NCBI GenBank assembly: GCA_005776735.1
Contig: SXOM01000113.1
Span: forward strand, 1 to 6,186
Origin: Pseudomonadota bacterium
GTDB taxonomy: Bacteria > Myxococcota_A > UBA796 > SXON01
Direction of reading: 5' to 3'
DNA: 6,186 nucleotides
Position numbers and translations under genes: made by a program
Shown: positions 5,035 through 6,186 of the stretch, piece by piece
Layout of the letters: each line of letters begins with the position of its first letter
Numbering within the stretch: position 1 is the first letter of the stretch
The notes under the pieces: generated by a model
Database searches by the model: none
The model's input: only the letters and a program-made list of their open reading frames with translations
Told to the model about the DNA's origin: nothing

Positions 5035-6081
5035 ATGTCGCTCCGCTTGCGCTCATCCTCCTCTGACGGCGCCCGTCGCCGCTCGGAGCGCCTGACGGCT
5101 GAAGAAGAGAAGATGATCGCCCGCGAAATCCGCAAGGCCGAGCAGGTGGCGCGCGAGTGCGTCGCCGGCATCGACGCCGCGGAGAACATCCTCCGTCGTC
5201 GCCCCGATCGTGCGGAGCGCACGCGCGCCGGCGCGGTCGACCGTCTCGAGGAGGCGGTCCGTGCCGTGGCCAAGGCCGCGCGCAAAGAAGACGATCTCAA
5301 GCTCTACGCGCGCAAGGCACAGGGCGCGTGGCAGCAGGCCGAGGAGCTCCGCTGGCGCCTGGCCATGTCGGGCCGTCGCATCGCCCATGGCGAAGCGCGC
5401 AAGCTCGCCGGCCCGTTCATGGACGAGGAGGACCTGGTGCAGGAGGGCTACATCGGCCTGCTCCGCGCCGCCAAGCGGTTCGACCCGGACCGTGGCATCC
5501 GGTTCTCCACCTACGCCCGGTGGTGGGTTCGTGCGCAGATGACGCGCGCGATCGACCACACCGGTCGCCCGGTGCGCTTGCCCGGCTGCGCGGTGGAGCA
5601 GACGCGCAACCTGCGCAAGGCGATGAAGCGGTTCGAAGCCGCGGGCATCGAGTACAACGTGGGCGATCTCGCCGAAGAGGTGGGCATCGACAAGGAGCGC
5701 GCCGAGCTCCTGCTCAGCCAGGGCAACACGATCTCGCTGGAGCAGCCGGTCGACGACGGGCCGCGTCCGCGCCCGCTCGAGCGGTTCCTCTCCGACGAGG
5801 ACGCGGTGGCCCCCGACGACGAGAGCATCCAGATCCAGGAGCTCTCCCGCATGAGCAAGGCGTTCAACAACGTCCTCAGCGAGCGTCAGCGCTTCGTGCT
5901 CACGCGCCGTTACGGCCTGGAGGACGGCGAGTTCCGCACGCTCTCCGAGGTCGGCAAGGAGATGGGCCTCTCGCGCGAGCGGGTGCGCCAGATCGAGCGC
6001 GAAGCGCTCATCCGCCTGCGCGACCAGTCTGGCATCCGTGACCTTCGCGGCATGCCGCTCCCGGAGCCGGGCGAGGCCTAG
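5035..6081 (+). CDS. RNA polymerase sigma factor, sigma-70 family (group 2-like)
   Basis: 348 residues. ATG 5035 follows GGTGATC (5027-5033), which fits the distal half of the extended Shine-Dalgarno. The product directs core RNA polymerase to promoters. An Arg/Ser-rich start and a charged, helical N-terminal part (20-100) hold a degenerate region 1.2. The long acidic region 1.1 of housekeeping RpoD is absent. Region 2 spans about 104-183, with D-L-V-Q-E-G-Y-I-G-L-L (core binding, 133-143), R-F-S-T-Y-A-R-W-W-V-R-A-Q-M-T-R-A-I (promoter melting and -10 reading, 156-173) and V-R-L-P. Region 3 spans about 190-260, including N-V-G-D-L-A-E-E-V-G-I-D and I-S-L-E-Q-P-V-D-D. Region 4 spans about 276-332: L-S-E-R-Q-R-F-V-L-T-R-R-Y-G-L, then a helix-turn-helix T-L-S-E-V-G-K-E-M-G-L-S-R-E-R-V-R-Q-I-E for the -35 box. 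Region 2.1 has about seven extra residues (around 118-128) compared with RpoD. The conserved H-P-S-R after region 4 of RpoD is missing. All regions look functional. It is an alternative or second vegetative-like factor; its regulon is unknown. It is transcribed alone and ends at a terminator. Confidence 0.93.
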   Translation: MSLRLRSSSSDGARRRSERLTAEEEKMIAREIRKAEQVARECVAGIDAAENILRRRPDRAERTRAGAVDRLEEAVRAVAKAARKEDDLKLYARKAQGAWQQAEELRWRLAMSGRRIAHGEARKLAGPFMDEEDLVQEGYIGLLRAAKRFDPDRGIRFSTYARWWVRAQMTRAIDHTGRPVRLPGCAVEQTRNLRKAMKRFEAAGIEYNVGDLAEEVGIDKERAELLLSQGNTISLEQPVDDGPRPRPLERFLSDEDAVAPDDESIQIQELSRMSKAFNNVLSERQRFVLTRRYGLEDGEFRTLSEVGKEMGLSRERVRQIEREALIRLRDQSGIRDLRGMPLPEPGEA

Positions 6082-6100
6082 GCCCCGGACCTCGCCCCCC

Positions 6101-6133
6101 TCGGCGGCCACTTCGGTGGCCGTCGGCGGTTTT
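6101..6133 (+). terminator. Intrinsic terminator with cUUCGg tetraloop after the sigma-factor gene
   Basis: CGGCCAC (6105-6111) and GTGGCCG (6116-6122) form a perfect 7-bp stem closed by a C(UUCG)G tetraloop, one of the most stable loops known. The stem extends outward to 6101-6126, giving 11 bp with two G-U wobbles. TTTT at 6130-6133 follows after three bases (C-G-G). It begins 20 bases after the TAG at 6079-6081. The U-tract is short, as is usual in very GC-rich genomes. From 6134 to the window end I see nothing. Confidence 0.75.
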
Positions 6134-6186
6134 GGGCGGCGCGCCGCGACCGGCCGCGTCGAGCCGCCGAGGCGGGCGCGCGCCGC

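Noticed and set aside
5053..6111. 352-codon minus-strand frame opposite the sigma factor
   Set aside because: The sigma-70 motifs are unambiguous on the plus strand, and the antisense frame has no recognisable features.
1..6186. CRISPR array, riboswitch or tRNA/rRNA gene
   Set aside because: No regularly spaced repeats, conserved aptamer cores or tRNA T-loop signatures were seen in the non-coding stretches.

Overview
The window looks like a piece of a very GC-rich (about 70% or more by eye), gene-dense bacterial genome, probably a Myxococcota or 'deltaproteobacterial' type organism. This assignment is inferred from high GC3, short-signal lipoproteins followed by Asp/Thr-rich linkers, a CotH kinase-like protein, PPC-like beta-sandwich repeats and an additional sigma-70 factor. 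No marker gene here fixes the taxon. The first ~344 bases are different: about 56% GC (counted over 1-340), with AT-ending codons such as TTA, ATA, ACA and GCA. They encode the tail of an M20-type (ArgE/DapE-like) deacetylase and the first ~29 residues of a Gfo/Idh/MocA oxidoreductase, which breaks off abruptly at ~344. This is either a rearrangement or insertion boundary or an assembly chimera.

Layout. (1) 1-344: foreign-looking segment, two partial plus-strand genes. (2) 399-3747, minus strand: three genes transcribed right to left and joined by two 4-bp stop/start overlaps (GTGA, ATGA). In order of transcription they are a lipoprotein with an Asp-rich linker and PPC-like domains, a CotH-family (secreted protein kinase fold) protein, and an alpha/beta hydrolase. 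(3) 3821-4807, plus strand: trpS, divergent from the operon across a 73-bp gap. (4) 4808-5034: a 227-bp non-coding region with an inverted repeat after trpS, two tandem TTGACAA boxes and the leader of the next gene. (5) 5035-6081, plus strand: a sigma-70 family factor of the group-2 kind (no region 1.1), followed by a strong intrinsic terminator with a UUCG tetraloop. The last ~50 bases hold nothing recognisable.

How the genes may work together. trpS and the sigma factor are core information-processing genes with their own signals. The minus-strand trio is the accessory part. Two exported or lipid-anchored proteins and one hydrolase that looks cytoplasmic are translationally coupled, so they probably serve one process at the cell envelope. 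The CotH member suggests phosphorylation of an extracytoplasmic protein, perhaps the PPC lipoprotein or another surface protein. The substrate, and whether this trio is a conserved unit, cannot be decided from this window.
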